A stretch of DNA of 12,411 nt, taken from NCBI GenBank assembly GCA_905221605.1, contig CAJNDS010000750.1, positions 64,001 to 76,411 of the forward strand, given 5' to 3'. The translations under genes were made by a program, and so were the position numbers. The stretch comes from Symbiodinium natans. Lineage: Eukaryota; Sar; Dinophyceae; Suessiales; Symbiodiniaceae. The notes beneath the pieces are model-generated. The model saw nothing but the letters and a program-made list of their open reading frames with translations. It was not told the origin of the DNA and made no database searches. Position 1 is the stretch's first letter. Each line of letters starts with the position of its first letter. Positions 1 through 7,601 of the stretch are shown piece after piece.

Positions 1-82
1 ACGTTCAGGAAGCAGGGTATCATGCCCTCCCGCTGCTTGAATGGCGGAAACGTGCTCCTGCTTATCCGCCATAGAATCCTCA

Positions 83-835
83 TTACCCCGGCGGGGGGGG
101 CTGAAAGGGCACTTCTCGCGCTAATAGTGCTTTTAGGTACAGGGCAGCACCATCGTCCGTATTGGCTTGCGGGTAGAGCGCACAATAGACAGCGTGGGGT
201 AAGGGCTTAAGAGCTTGACCCCATTTCTGCAATTCCATAACCGTACCTGCAAGACCCGGTGCGCAGAAGCGGGGAACATTGCCTTGAGCTTCCTCCCTCG
301 TGCCCCGGTACAGGATGGTCATAGTTTTGCCCTTGGTGGCCTGTAGCGCCCACGCCTGTCCAGGGCTCGCGGGGGGGGTGAAAAGATCAATGCCCACCTT
401 TCTTGTTTGCCGGAGATAGATGTCAGGCAGGGATTCCTCTCTGTAAGCATGCTGTGCCACATTACGTGAGACTCCGCTCGATCCCCCAAGCTCGAAGCTT
501 TGCCCTATTTTGGTTTGCTGCTCCTGCCTTTCTTGTACGCTGACCCATCTAATGGTCTCAAGCCACCTTCCTGCTCTGCTACGCAGGGGTCGATCCAGGA
601 GGAAGACAGGGGCAGGTCCTAGGGGGAAAGCAAGGCTTGGCAAGTTCCCAATCATTTGAAACTTGCAGGCTTCCGGGTACCTACAGGTGTACAGGACTTG
701 GCTTACTTCTGGTGGCAGGCGGAGAGACGTGCTCAAGGACACATTGATGGGTCTATTATCCCCCAGGCTTTTTTGGCCTGCGGCCTGAAAAACCGTGCAG
801 GCTTGTGCTGGTTTATGCTGGCTGAGCTCTAACAT
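83..835 (-). pseudogene. Probable C-terminal continuation of the helicase, frame-broken
   Basis: This 250-codon frame follows the motif II/III fragment on the same strand, in a different frame and after a TAG. Near residues 34-52 it reads SLSTSLRLPPEVSQVLYTC, similar to the SF1 motif IV region (xxQxRxxPEIS). A proline/leucine stretch near residues 70-85 (LGPAPVFLLDRP) resembles the segment that follows in UPF1-like proteins. Residues near 148-160 (VGIDLFTPPASPG) could match the 'IGVITPYxxQ' strand. I cannot see a good motif V (normally TVDxxQG) or the motif VI arginine, so the region looks degenerate or interrupted. The gap of roughly 120 residues between motif III and the motif IV-like segment is longer than usual. 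The assignment rests on order and strand continuity with the preceding fragment and is weaker than that one. Confidence 0.4.
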
Positions 836-849
836 AGCTCCCAGGAGTC

Positions 850-1347
850 CTAAAAAGCAGGGGGTTCACCCTCACCTACTGGGGTGGTTTCTATAAGTGA
901 GGGTGCCCGATCTCCCCATTTGGTGAGGCCCTGACCACGTTGCCATGTGCCTGGCCCCTTCAGCATTTGCTGCCGTAACGCACCCACCAGGCTGGTGGGG
1001 ACGTACGGCGAAGTTGGAATTGCATTCAGCCCGCATTTTTTGGTCTCCAAGAGTTCCGTGACAAAGTGATAATTTGGCCTGGAGCCCCCGGCCGGCTGCC
1101 GGTGATCACCTATCATAACATCCAACGCCCCACCGATATGAGCAAGGATGCTATTTGCCGCTGGGGTGCCCAACTGTTGCGCCTCGTCCCGAAGAACTAC
1201 GTCTATGTCAGGCAGAATCTTAGCCAAGGAGGAATAGGCATACCCGAAATGCAAATTAACCGTCCCGTGCGTGCTGGCGATGAGTCGGTGCTGACCGACT
1301 GCCAAAACATCCAGAGGGTGCGGGTGAAGGTCTGCCTGACGTGGTTC
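850..1347 (-). pseudogene. SF1 (UPF1/ZNFX1-like) helicase fragment, motifs II-III
   Basis: Open frame on the minus strand from just after a TGA at 1350-1348 to a TAG at 852-850. Counting from the TTG codon at 1305-1303, residues 8-16 (LIASTHGTV) resemble the stretch before the Walker B motif. Residues 35-44 read DVVLRDEAQQ, a helicase motif II of the DEAQ kind, and residues 65-74 read IGDHRQPAGG, matching the motif III pattern GDxxQ of SF1 RNA/DNA helicases such as UPF1 and ZNFX1. The spacing of about 25 residues between II and III fits the family. No Walker A (GxxGTGKT) is present, because the frame closes 50 bp upstream where a divergent plus-strand coding-like locus begins, so this is a fragment. 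Codons are richer in TTG, GTT and ATT than in the neighbouring plus-strand locus, which could mean a different origin. Function in the host cannot be claimed. Confidence 0.6.
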
Positions 1348-2434
1348 TCATGCTGACAGCTCAGGGCACGGACGAGGGCTCTGCATCCGTGAGTTTGCCC
1401 CATCACTTCCGAGGGCGAGCCTGCAAGGTCATCGAGCCTTGGGAGCCGAATCAGGCTCAGACAGCTTTGTCCCGAATGGCAGTCAAGAAGGGCGAGGCAG
1501 TGTACCACTGCTACATAGACGTCTTTGCTGAGACATCGGGCCATCTCACATGGGACAAGGAGCTCGTCGTGGGCCGCAGCCTGACGACACAACATCTCTT
1601 CATCAAGGACAAGGATAGCGAACACACCAGGCAGTACTTCAATCAGGGTGACTGGATGCTGGATGCCCGGTCCTGGGATGAGCCCTTCGATTGGCGCGCC
1701 ACACCCCCGCTACATGCTGAGCGTGCCCCTTGGGCCGAAGAGGCTGCTTCGCAACATGAAGCCCGTGAACTTTTCTGGGATGAGGACCCGCGAGCTGAAA
1801 CAGCATTGCAGAAAGCAAGGACTCCGGCTCCCGTCTCACCAGCACATGCCGGGAGCGCTGAACCCGGGGCACTTCACACGCCACGATTACAGCGACAATC
1901 TGCACTCCTTTTTTCGGCCCGTGGGGCATCGGATCCGAGTTCGCCAGGACCGGGACTGATTGCGACTTGGACTTCCGGCACACTTGTGTGCCAGCAAGAT
2001 GGAGGTCTCCATAGCCGACCCGGACAAGGAAAGGGTCATCTTCAAGCTGGAGCCAACAAGAGCCGTAACTGTGGCACCAAGCTGGTGTCCCTTCTGGTGT
2101 CCCTTCCGCCTACAAACCAAGCACCCAGATGAAAAAGGACGGAAGCTGCACGCTGGCGTTGCCGCATTACACGAAAAACGTCCTTGTCATCCGCTTCGAC
2201 AGAGACGTCCAGGTAGTGTGGGCTGCCCCAGAGCGCATCTCCTCTTGGGGCGAGCCTGGACAACTTCTCTTCGTGGTGAAGCTGGATTCTTCCGATGCGC
2301 TGGTTCCTGTGCGGGTACCCTGATTCGACTTGCTCTTCGAACTGGAGACCGCGTGGTTCCCTTGCAAGACTTTGGCAGGCCTCCATGGCGTGAAGAGTGA
2401 GCAGCTCAAGACAGTGGTCAAAGCTTCACCCTAG
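1284..2434 (+). pseudogene. Unrecognised coding-like locus, three frames, two in-frame TGA
   Basis: A plus-strand stretch with strongly protein-like codon use (mostly G/C in third position). Frame 3 runs from 1284 to about 1695 and includes GEGLPDVVLMLTAQ, KKGEAVYHCYIDVFAE and LTTQHLFIKDKD; an ATG lies at 1350. At a C-run near 1706 the convincing reading moves to frame 1 (APHPRYMLSVPLG, MRTRELKQHCRKQGL, NLHSFFRPVGHRI), which meets a TGA at 1957-1959. It then continues in the same frame with MEVSIADPDKERVIFKL. From about 2102 the good reading is frame 2 (LALPHYTKNVLVIRFDRD, GQLLFVVKLDSSDALVPV), with a TGA at 2321-2323, followed at once by FDLLFELETAWFPCK and ending at TAG 2432-2434. I recognise no domain. 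Either short introns or frameshifts separate the parts, or the gene is dead. It is divergent from the helicase fragment, with starts nearly touching. Confidence 0.5.
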
Positions 2435-2454
2435 CAACATCCACCCTCCGCGGG

Positions 2455-2645
2455 CTTCCAGCGGGATGGCGGAGCACATCGCCGTCGGCCGGCGGGCACC
2501 TGGCTCCCATCCAAGATGGTGATGGACGCTCGTAACACCACGCTGTAAATGGCATATCTGCTGCTGGCGAAGCGGTGGCGACGGACGGCGTGCCTTCAAT
2601 CCCGTCCAACAAGAGGTGGCGCTCCTGGGCTCAGCAACCTGACTG
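2455..2645 (+). other. Coding-like island, frames unresolved
   Basis: Two overlapping short open stretches look protein-like. One, 2459-2548, contains GTWLPSKMVMDARNTTL before a TAA. The other, 2523-2642, ends with FNPVQQEVALLGSAT before a TGA. No family is recognised. It follows the preceding coding-like locus by only about 20 bp and may be its broken continuation. Downstream the sequence turns into telomere-like spacer (GGGTTTGGGGGTTTAGG at about 2668). Confidence 0.25.
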
Positions 2646-2798
2646 TTCTTATAGGAGAGATTTGCAGGGTTTGGGGGTTTAGGACTTAAGACTTGCGGCT
2701 TCGGAGGAGCCGGTGTCATGTGATGGCATCCCTGTAGATTAAGGCAATGGAAGTGCCTTGAAGAGAAAGGGTCTCCGGAACAACCCCCAACACCCTTC

Positions 2799-2825
2799 GT
2801 TAGAGCACTGTTAGAGCGTTAGAGC
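2799..2825 (+). repeat. Three copies of GTTAGAGC
   Basis: The octamer occurs at 2799, 2810 and 2818, the last two directly abutting. This is a short local duplication with no assigned role. Confidence 0.8.
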
Positions 2826-3070
2826 AGGGCACCTAATTCCCCTCACCTCACCACAACTATTAGCCGCAAGGAATCGGGTGCGCTAGTTCCGCCTGCCGCT
2901 GCCCGTGACCGCTCACGTCGGACACGGCGCTGATGGATGCGACCTACATCACCGCGTGCAGAAGGATGCTGGGGTTAACTGCACAAACGCCCCTAAGCAT
3001 CCAACAAGCTACCTGTAGGTCCCAAACTTCCTAAACCTCCACGCGCAGTGCTGGCAGGCCCGAAAGCGCG

Positions 3071-3097
3071 AACCCCAAACCCCAAACCCCAAACCCT
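3071..3097. repeat. Interstitial telomere-like array (CCCCAAA)n
   Basis: Three consecutive CCCCAAA-type units followed by CCCT, a one-base variant of the CCCTAAA telomere unit used by plants and several algae and protists including dinoflagellates. The same words in degenerate form recur at 3277, 3903, 4380, 4872, 6621 and 7262, so this is a genome-wide style of spacer rather than a chromosome end. Confidence 0.75.
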
Positions 3098-3189
3098 CGA
3101 GACGAAGCCCTTGGGGTTTCTTGTGGGGGTTGCACAGCGAGATCCTCTACCCTACAAGACAGTAAAACTTAGTCCGAGCGCATCCTGGT

Positions 3190-3257
3190 GCTCAGGAGCC
3201 GGACCAGCTCGGCGACATCATGTGGGGCTACGGCCACTCGGCAGTCTGGGAGTTGCA
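3190..3257 (+). other. Coding-like island (possible exon)
   Basis: The reading EPDQLGDIMWGYGHSAVWEL starts right after a TGCTCAG that would serve as a splice acceptor (AG|G). It ends before GGCCCG, where telomere-like spacer (TTGGGGTTTAGG) resumes. The peptide is protein-like in composition but I do not recognise it. No clear GT donor is visible, so the exon reading is tentative. Confidence 0.3.
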
Positions 3258-3377
3258 GGGCCCGAAAGGGGCGGATTTGTTGGGGTTTAGGCGGGGTTCA
3301 GTGAGGCTTCACTTCGGAGGTCTGCAATCCAGAGATGGCAGAGGTGTTGGGAGTGATTGGAGGGTGGCCCAGGTAAG

Positions 3378-3511
3378 AGCAGCTTCCTGGACGCCAGCTT
3401 CTACCGCGAGATGCTGCCCCCACGATCAAGGAGCAGGTGCCCAACTTCCAGTCCCACGCGCGGATGTCCCTGATGCTGGGCTGCCTTGAATTTGTCAGGG
3501 CTCAAGGCTGA
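3378..3511 (+). pseudogene. Coding-like fragment with a one-base frameshift
   Basis: From 3381 the frame reads SSFLDASFYREMLPP. At the C5 run (3417-3421) the convincing reading moves by one base to TIKEQVPNFQSHARMSLMLG and on through CLEFVRAQG to TGA 3509-3511. One additional C in that run would join both halves, so the simplest view is a single-base loss in a formerly continuous coding sequence, or a sequencing error. A textbook donor-like GTAAGAG lies just upstream at 3373. A further readable stretch (LSGLKAEVNGLKRLKEF) follows at about 3492 in the first frame. I recognise no family. Confidence 0.4.
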
Positions 3512-3790
3512 AGTTAACGGACTAAAGCGACTGAAGGAGTTCCATCCTTGTAAAGGAGCCGAGGGCTAGGGATTTGGGGCTGAGGATGTAGGGTCCCTCA
3601 CTGCCACCCCACATTCCGAGGGGGTTACAGAAGGAGACCTTTCGGTCTTCTCAAGAATGAAGGGGTTGTTATACATAAGGCTTCGAGGGTAGTCTACAGC
3701 TTCAAACCCCCCAGCTCCGCAAGGCCTCCAATTTCAGCCAGTTCACGCTAGGTTGTTCGGGTTTGCAGGGTCTAGGGGGCAAAGTGCCAA
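3512..3790. other. Spacer, no gene seen
   Basis: Apart from the tail of the preceding readable stretch (to about 3570), this is spacer with GGGATTTGGGG-like words, a small stem near 3634-3648 and no protein-like frame. Confidence 0.4.
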
Positions 3791-3792
3791 GG

Positions 3793-3906
3793 ATGTGGTG
3801 CTTGAAGCGGATCCGTTGGGGCGGCGGTCACCTGAACCGGGCGGCGGCGCAGCATGCCCTGGACTCCTGGACAGTTGCCCTGATCTCCACCATCCCATGG
3901 TTTTAG
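3793..3906 (+). other. Short coding-like ORF, 37 codons
   Basis: The frame from ATG 3793 to TAG 3904-3906 includes HLNRAAAQHALDSWTVALIS followed by TIPWF, which is protein-like (helical and then hydrophobic). The end of the frame runs straight into telomere-like spacer (GGGTTTACATAGGGTTTAG). It may be a remnant exon. No family is recognised. Confidence 0.25.
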
Positions 3907-4397
3907 GTTTGAGGGTTTACATAGGGTTTAGTAGGGCCAGTTTCGGGGTTCAAGGTTCATCCGGACTTGAGTGCTTCCATGCAGGCCCTACATGTACAAG
4001 TACAAGGTAGACAGACAGCCCTGTCCGACCGAAAAGGGAAGAACCACAATGAGCACAACCTCTCGGGCCGACATCGACGAACTAACTATGACAAAAAGAC
4101 AATCTTACAAGTCAGGAGGGATTTATCGGTCTAGCCAATGTTTTGGTGTTTTGTAAACAGTTTGTGCCTCAAGTCTTCAATGCTGTGCAGAAGCATTCCG
4201 CATCATGATAAGGCCGGTCCGACCTATGTTCCTTCGAAACGGAACGGGAGTGGCACACGAAACAAGACATCAATCCAGGGCATCTCTTGGGAAGTACATT
4301 TGCCGGTCGAAGGAAACCTACGCAGTCTCTTTGCGTGCCTCAGGGTTCGGAGGTTCCGGTGAGGGGGGCGGGGGATACCTTAAACCCTAAACTTTGA
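3907..4397. other. Spacer with telomere-like words and weak ORFs
   Basis: It begins with AGGGTTTAC/ATAGGGTTTAG words. The middle (3990-4360) is less G+C-rich and contains a few short frames, for example MSTTSRADIDELTMTKRQ from 4048, none convincing. It ends at TTAAACCCTAAAC (4380-4392). Confidence 0.35.
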
Positions 4398-4541
4398 GAG
4401 GCCCTGAAGCCCCTAAGCAAAGAAAGCCTTATCCTGCAGGACAGCATCGGGGCCCTGAGGCCCTTCGACTTGATCAAGGCCAGGCAGCAAAGTACCCAAT
4501 GGGCCGCCTGGGTGCTAGGGGCTACTTGCAAGAGGACCTAA
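4398..4541 (+). other. Coding-like ORF, 47 codons, no ATG
   Basis: Open from after a TGA at 4395 to a TAA at 4539-4541. It reads LKPLSKESLILQDSIGAL and then RPFDLIKARQQSTQWAAW, a convincing soluble, mostly helical composition. A possible acceptor CCTGCAG|GAC lies at 4439 and a possible GT donor follows WAAW at 4511. It is most likely an exon or exon remnant on the plus strand. No domain is recognised. Confidence 0.4.
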
Positions 4542-4778
4542 AACCCTCCGGGTTTTTGGGTGTCTTCAGGACTTCTATTCTACAGGGATGCCCTAAGGTT
4601 GAAAGCCTGAGCCACCGGAGAGTTTGGGCGGGGCCAAGGCCCTCAGGCCAAGGAAGGTCGGCCCCGAGAACAACCGAATACAACCTAAGAAGCAGCTGGT
4701 CAAAATCCCGAACACCCCCAAGCACCTTAAATGCCTGGCACACCCGGCCCAAGACGTGTGCTTCCAGGCTCATCGTAA
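4542..4778. other. Spacer, no gene recognised
   Basis: No frame here looks protein-like on either strand. Words such as CCCTAAGG and CCCTGAAG are scattered through it, similar to other spacers in the window. Confidence 0.3.
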
Positions 4779-5000
4779 CTCCTTCCGCTGGGGTGCCCAC
4801 TCTACATCGACATCGGCCTCGAGCAGCTGGAGGCCCGCACGGACTCAGCAGGCCAAGGTGGTCATGGCCGGAGAACCCTAAACCTTCAAAGCATCGCCAC
4901 AAGTGACCTTTCAAATGATCCTGCTGAAGGAGGGAAGCATGTCGTTCACTTCTCACAACTTCCTGCATGGCGGATGCAGAAACATTTGCTGCTTGCATGA
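4779..5000 (+). other. Coding-like ORF, 73 codons, no initiating ATG
   Basis: Open from after TAA 4776-4778 to TGA 4998-5000. It reads CPLYIDIGLEQLEARTDSAG near the start and then SDLSNDPAEGGKHVVHFSQL followed by PAWRMQKHLLLA. Composition and codon use are good throughout except around a telomere-like CCCTAAACCTTCAAAG at 4876, which may mark a short intron (from GTGGTC at 4858) or simply be part of the frame. The C-terminal half overlaps the start of another weak frame carrying a hydrophobic run. No known family is recognised. Confidence 0.4.
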
Positions 5001-5115
5001 TGCACCCATTGCTATGGCTGTGACATGTATCCTTGATTTTTTTGCGGTGGCGGTCACCGTGCGTACCAATGGGCACCCTGCACCCCCGATGCCCCTCAGC
5101 TCGGTACCCATTTGA
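4984..5115 (+). other. Weak frame with a hydrophobic, membrane-like run
   Basis: The frame ends with APIAMAVTCILDFFAVAVTV, about 20 mostly hydrophobic residues that could span a membrane, then a proline-rich tail to TGA at 5113-5115. Codon use is mixed and part of the run is encoded by a T7 stretch, so this may be chance. Confidence 0.15.
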
Positions 5116-5199
5116 CCATCCTACAAGGGTTCGGGGTTTACGGCCAAAGTTGGATGAGCGAAGGCGATGCTTGATGGTCGATGGCCCATCATCGTTCTA

Positions 5200-5481
5200 C
5201 TATTGCCCGGGCCCCGTGTGAGCCTTGAGGAAGCCCACACCCTCCACGATTCCCTGAACCCTTCAACACCAGCCCCACATCCGAAAACCCAAAGCTCCAG
5301 CCAAGGCCCTAAAGCCCCAGACGCTCTCATGATTTGTTCCAAAAGCTTGAATCCGCTAAAGATTCTGGCGAAAGGAGACAGTGTGGGAGACGGGTCGGGG
5401 CTTCATTTCGGGGTCGTATTCCTGAGAGATCGGGGGAAGTTTGGGTACCATGAGCTCTTCGTGGGGACCCAGGTGTAGCGA
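5200..5481 (+). other. Coding-like ORF ending LHFGVVFLRDRGKFGYHELF
   Basis: The plus-strand frame from 5167 has two protein-like parts, PRVSLEEAHTLHDSL at about 5215-5260 and GDSVGDGSGLHFGVVFL through RDRGKFGYHELFVGTQV at 5370-5478. Between them is a proline-rich, spacer-like stretch (5264-5340) containing AAGGCCCTAAAGCCCC. The last part is followed by CAG|GTGTAG, a fair 5' splice site that also supplies the stop. This could be two exons around a small intron. No family is recognised. Confidence 0.35.
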
Positions 5482-5555
5482 TCAGTACTTGCCGGCAAAG
5501 CACCTGCCACACGAGACGCCCTGCTCCCAGGCTGGGGTTTCGAGCCTAGGGGGCT

Positions 5556-5567
5556 GGGGGGGGGGGG
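5556..5567 (+). repeat. G12 run
   Basis: A run of twelve G, directly preceding a coding-like frame. Similar G-runs at 6480-6505, 7330-7354 and 8648-8678 are all on the plus strand. Confidence 0.9.
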
Positions 5568-5762
5568 CCATACCTCGACCGCGAGCCATACTGGAGCCCC
5601 CGGAGCAGAGCTCTTCATGAAAGAGTCCAAGCAAAAAGAGAGAGAGTTTCTTGGCTGGGTCTGCTCTGGATGCTGAGCCCTATGCCCTATACCCTGCACT
5701 TGGAGAGTTGCGCTCTGTGTTCGCAAACTGTAGGACTTCGAATTGAAGGGGTTAGGGGTTGA
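5568..5762 (+). other. Coding-like ORF, 64 codons, no upstream ATG
   Basis: Opening right after the G12 run, the frame reads PYLDREPYWSPRSRALHERV and continues through RERVSWLGLLWMLSPM to TGA 5760-5762. A rival frame over the same bases reads GAELFMKESKQKEREFLGW, also protein-like, so the true frame is uncertain. No recognisable domain. The last 15 codons overlap a GGGGTTAGGGG telomere-like word. Confidence 0.25.
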
Positions 5763-5889
5763 ATGTGTTGAGATACTCACTCATGTCCTAAGACGCTCCT
5801 TAAACCCCACCCCGGGGCACCAGCCCCAAGATCACTTCTACTTGAGGCTGACCTCGCCTGGCTGGGATGTCCGGCGGGTGGGCTGGGAC

Positions 5890-5931
5890 GACTGGCTGGA
5901 GTTGGGCAACGACTGGCTGGAGTTGGGCAAC
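5890..5931 (+). repeat. 21-bp perfect tandem duplication
   Basis: A 21-base unit beginning GACTGGCTGGAG is repeated exactly twice and then followed by GATGAC. Being a multiple of three, it would encode DWLELGN twice in the frame open from 5743 to 6021 without changing frame. It looks like a recent replication slippage. Confidence 0.9.
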
Positions 5932-6029
5932 GATGACACTAGGCAGGGTGGCTTGCGTGTTTCCACGGGTTCGGATGCGGTGCTGCAGACGCTTTTGGAG
6001 TGGCGATGGCCTTCAGGGTAAGGTCATGT

Positions 6030-6228
6030 TCCTGTGCAGGCTTGTGCTGAGTCAGCCCCTGGCCATTGGATCATTGGACCTTGCTCCAGATAGACTTGCA
6101 GATCACACTCAGAGCACCATCCGAATGCAGCTGCCCTCAACGCACTTCCAGCCCTATACCCCAGATGTTAAAGCCCTGAAGCTCACGCCTCTCTACCCGA
6201 CATCCCAAACTCTGAAGCCCAAGCCATG
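6030..6228 (+). other. Coding-like stretch (LAIGSLDLAPDRLADHTQST)
   Basis: Within the frame open from 5867 to 6298, residues around 6058-6150 read LAIGSLDLAPDRLADHTQST followed by IRMQLPSTHFQ, a protein-like composition ending at CAG. The following part is proline/lysine-rich spacer-like sequence. No family is recognised. Confidence 0.25.
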
Positions 6229-6231
6229 TAG

Positions 6232-6552
6232 GAAGCGGCAGTATCTGCAGATGCTCTTGGCGGACACCCGGCCAGTGGCCGAGGAAGGGACTTCCTAGCG
6301 TGGCCGCCCTCCAAGGTCCCTAAAGATAATCTAAAGATATCGGCACCTTGCGCAAGCCATAAAATTCCGGGGTTTGGGCATGAAGGGTTCCACAGCCCTG
6401 CCTTCGAGGAGTTGCGAGACCGTGCTCTCCCAGCCGACGATGTGCGAGAGAAGCTGAGGCAGCTCCTTTCCTACGCGATGGGGGGCGGGGGGGGGGGGGG
6501 AGGGGCCGCAAGGGGCATGCAGTGTCCTGCAGAGCCCGTCTTGAGGCTATAG
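6232..6552 (+). other. Coding-like ORF, best part PAFEELRDRALPADDVREKL
   Basis: Open from after TAG 6229-6231 to TAG 6550-6552, without an early ATG. The part from 6397 reads PAFEELRDRALPADDVREKL and then RQLLSYAMG up to the G-run at 6480. This is the most convincing helical coding segment of this region, preceded by a good acceptor (TTCCACAG|CC). The poly-G run immediately after would be glycines or intron. A competing frame ends LQMLLADTRPVAEEGTS at TAG 6296-6298. Probably an exon or exon remnant; no family is recognised. Confidence 0.4.
6480..6505 (+). repeat. Poly-G tract G6-C-G14-A-G4
   Basis: An almost pure G tract of 26 bases directly after a coding-like segment. It could form a G-quadruplex on the plus strand. 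Such tracts recur in this window at 5556, 7330 and 8648. Confidence 0.9.
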
Positions 6553-6620
6553 GCCTCCAGACATGCCCAGAAGTAGACTGTCAAGCCCGGGACCCCTGAA
6601 CCCCCAGCCTTTCAGGATCC

Positions 6621-6651
6621 AAACCCCAAACCCCAAGCCCCAAACAGCCCC
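6621..6651. repeat. Telomere-like AAACCCC array, degenerate
   Basis: AAACCCC units repeat with small variations (AAGCCCC, AAACAGCCCC). This is the same type of spacer as the array at 3071-3097. Confidence 0.7.
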
Positions 6652-6677
6652 AACGCGAAGCCGTCCGGAACGAGCAC

Positions 6678-6765
6678 GCAGGCCGTTCCGCGCCCTCCGG
6701 GCTGCCAAGGAAGCCGCAGAGGCCGCCATGGGCTCAGCTGCAGATCTCCTTAGGTTTTCGCCATG
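6678..6765 (+). CDS. C-terminal coding segment ending AADLLRFSP-stop (partial)
   Basis: After CACGCAG (a possible acceptor) the frame reads PFRALRAAKEAAEAAMGSAA and then DLLRFSP to TGA 6763-6765. The alanine/lysine-rich helix and G/C-rich third positions look genuine. The last nine codons (AADLLRFSP plus TGA) are kept, with synonymous differences, at the starts of repeat copies B (about 8054-8082) and C (about 9378-9406). This sequence is therefore both the 3' end of a coding region and the left edge of the repeat family. The frame begins within telomere-like spacer, so earlier exons, if any, lie upstream. No family is recognised. Confidence 0.4.
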
Positions 6766-7062
6766 ATCAGCCAGTCTTTGCAACTTGGTTGCTTGGTCGG
6801 CTGCCGTGCACGCCGTCCCAGGCCGAAAAGGAGGCTTCCAGGATCGACTTTGAAATCTGAGCGCTGCCGAGCGAAAAAAGGGAAGATGGCTCTGAGATGC
6901 TTGATGTTGTCTATATCTGTCTATGATTCTGCCTTTCGTCCCACCTTTGTTATCTTCGCAGTTTGGGGAGCGTGTGTCGGAAAATGGTCGGACGTTTGGT
7001 TCCCGCCTGGCAAGGCTGATGATATGCTGGCCGATCCTGCTTTTGGTTTAGCAATTTCGTAA
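6763..7062 (+). other. ORF in the repeat unit (copy A), 99 codons
   Basis: The frame ATG 6763 to TAA 7060-7062 has a C-terminal part FVIFAVWGACVGKWSDVW then FPPGKADDML. The same frame is open in copy B (to 8380). In diverged copy D (10410-10515) it reads FVIFAVWAACIGKWVDVW then VPPGKANDM without indels over that segment. Between A and D I count roughly three silent and five replacing codon changes, which does not show selection for protein. The first 40 codons overlap other frames and differ between copies. It may be a small repeat-encoded protein or just conserved non-coding repeat. No family is recognised. Confidence 0.25.
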
Positions 7063-7329
7063 CTGAATTCGGCATCTGCCTCGGCTTTGAGTTTCTCATG
7101 CTTTCAAGCTGTGATCTGCAAGTCTATCCAGAGATATCTGTTCAGGAGGGAGTGGGTCCGAGCCTTCACAGAAACATGAGCATCAGTCTTCATTGCACTG
7201 GTTAGAGGTTCTTGGGTTGGAAAGGGGTTGGAAGTACCGTAGTTTTGCATCAGCTGGCTTCGGGGTTTAGGGCTTAGGGAACCCTCGACAGTTTCCACGA
7301 GAGTTTCGTCCCGTGAATGGATTCATGCT

Positions 7330-7354
7330 GGGGGGGGGGGGGGGGGGGGGGGGG
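7330..7354 (+). repeat. G25 homopolymer (copy A)
   Basis: Twenty-five consecutive G in repeat copy A; the matching run in copy B has 31. In diverged copy D the site reads GGAAGGGGCGGCGGC, so the pure run expanded after D split off. It is a candidate G-quadruplex former and a likely place for assembly or sequencing length error. Confidence 0.9.
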
Positions 7355-7508
7355 CGCTGTGAATCGGTCTTGCGCTTGGACATGCTTTGCCACGACGATG
7401 CAGGCCTTTCTCTCACTCAAGGAGACTATTTCCGATATTAGGTGTCTGGTAGCAATGTCGTTCGCAAGGCGCCGCGCTTCCGCGCAGGCAAGGCTCCCAC
7501 GCCAGGCC

Positions 7509-7599
7509 CTGGGCAGTACCGGCAAGCCACGAGCCTGTCAGGTCCGAGCTACAGTGTAGCTCGGACCTGACAGGCTCGTGGCTTGCCGGTACTGCCCAG
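7509..7599. repeat. Perfect 91-bp palindrome, 45-bp arms, 1-nt centre (copy A)
   Basis: Left arm 7509-7553 and right arm 7555-7599 are exact reverse complements around a single G at 7554. Transcribed on either strand it would form a 45-bp perfect hairpin with almost no loop. The kinase-like reading begins directly after the right arm. The left arm forms the 3' end of a frame that runs from 7317 to the TAG at 7557. Confidence 0.95.
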
Positions 7600-7601
7600 T
7601 G

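Larger units (their letters stand above)
2650..3190. other. Spacer with telomere-like words and short repeats
   Basis: No convincing gene. It holds a scrap of TTTGGGG/TTTAGGG-like sequence near 2668, three copies of GTTAGAGC (2799-2806, 2810-2817, 2818-2825) and a C-rich telomere-like array at 3071-3097. A weak coding-like scrap near 2917-2960 (SDTALMDATYITAC) could be a remnant exon. Confidence 0.4.

Noticed and set aside
1066-1356. 96-codon plus-strand ORF
   Set aside because: Shadow of the helicase motif II/III region on the other strand.
3071-3097. Chromosome end
   Set aside because: Only three variant units, embedded between other sequences, with the same words scattered through the window; interstitial, not terminal.
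4522-5076. 184-codon minus-strand ORF
   Set aside because: No motif, composition rich in Arg/Gly/Leu, and it lies opposite plus-strand frames with better coding character; probably a shadow.
7274-7525. Minus-strand ORF with a poly-proline run
   Set aside because: The prolines come from the poly-G homopolymer and the rest is not protein-like.
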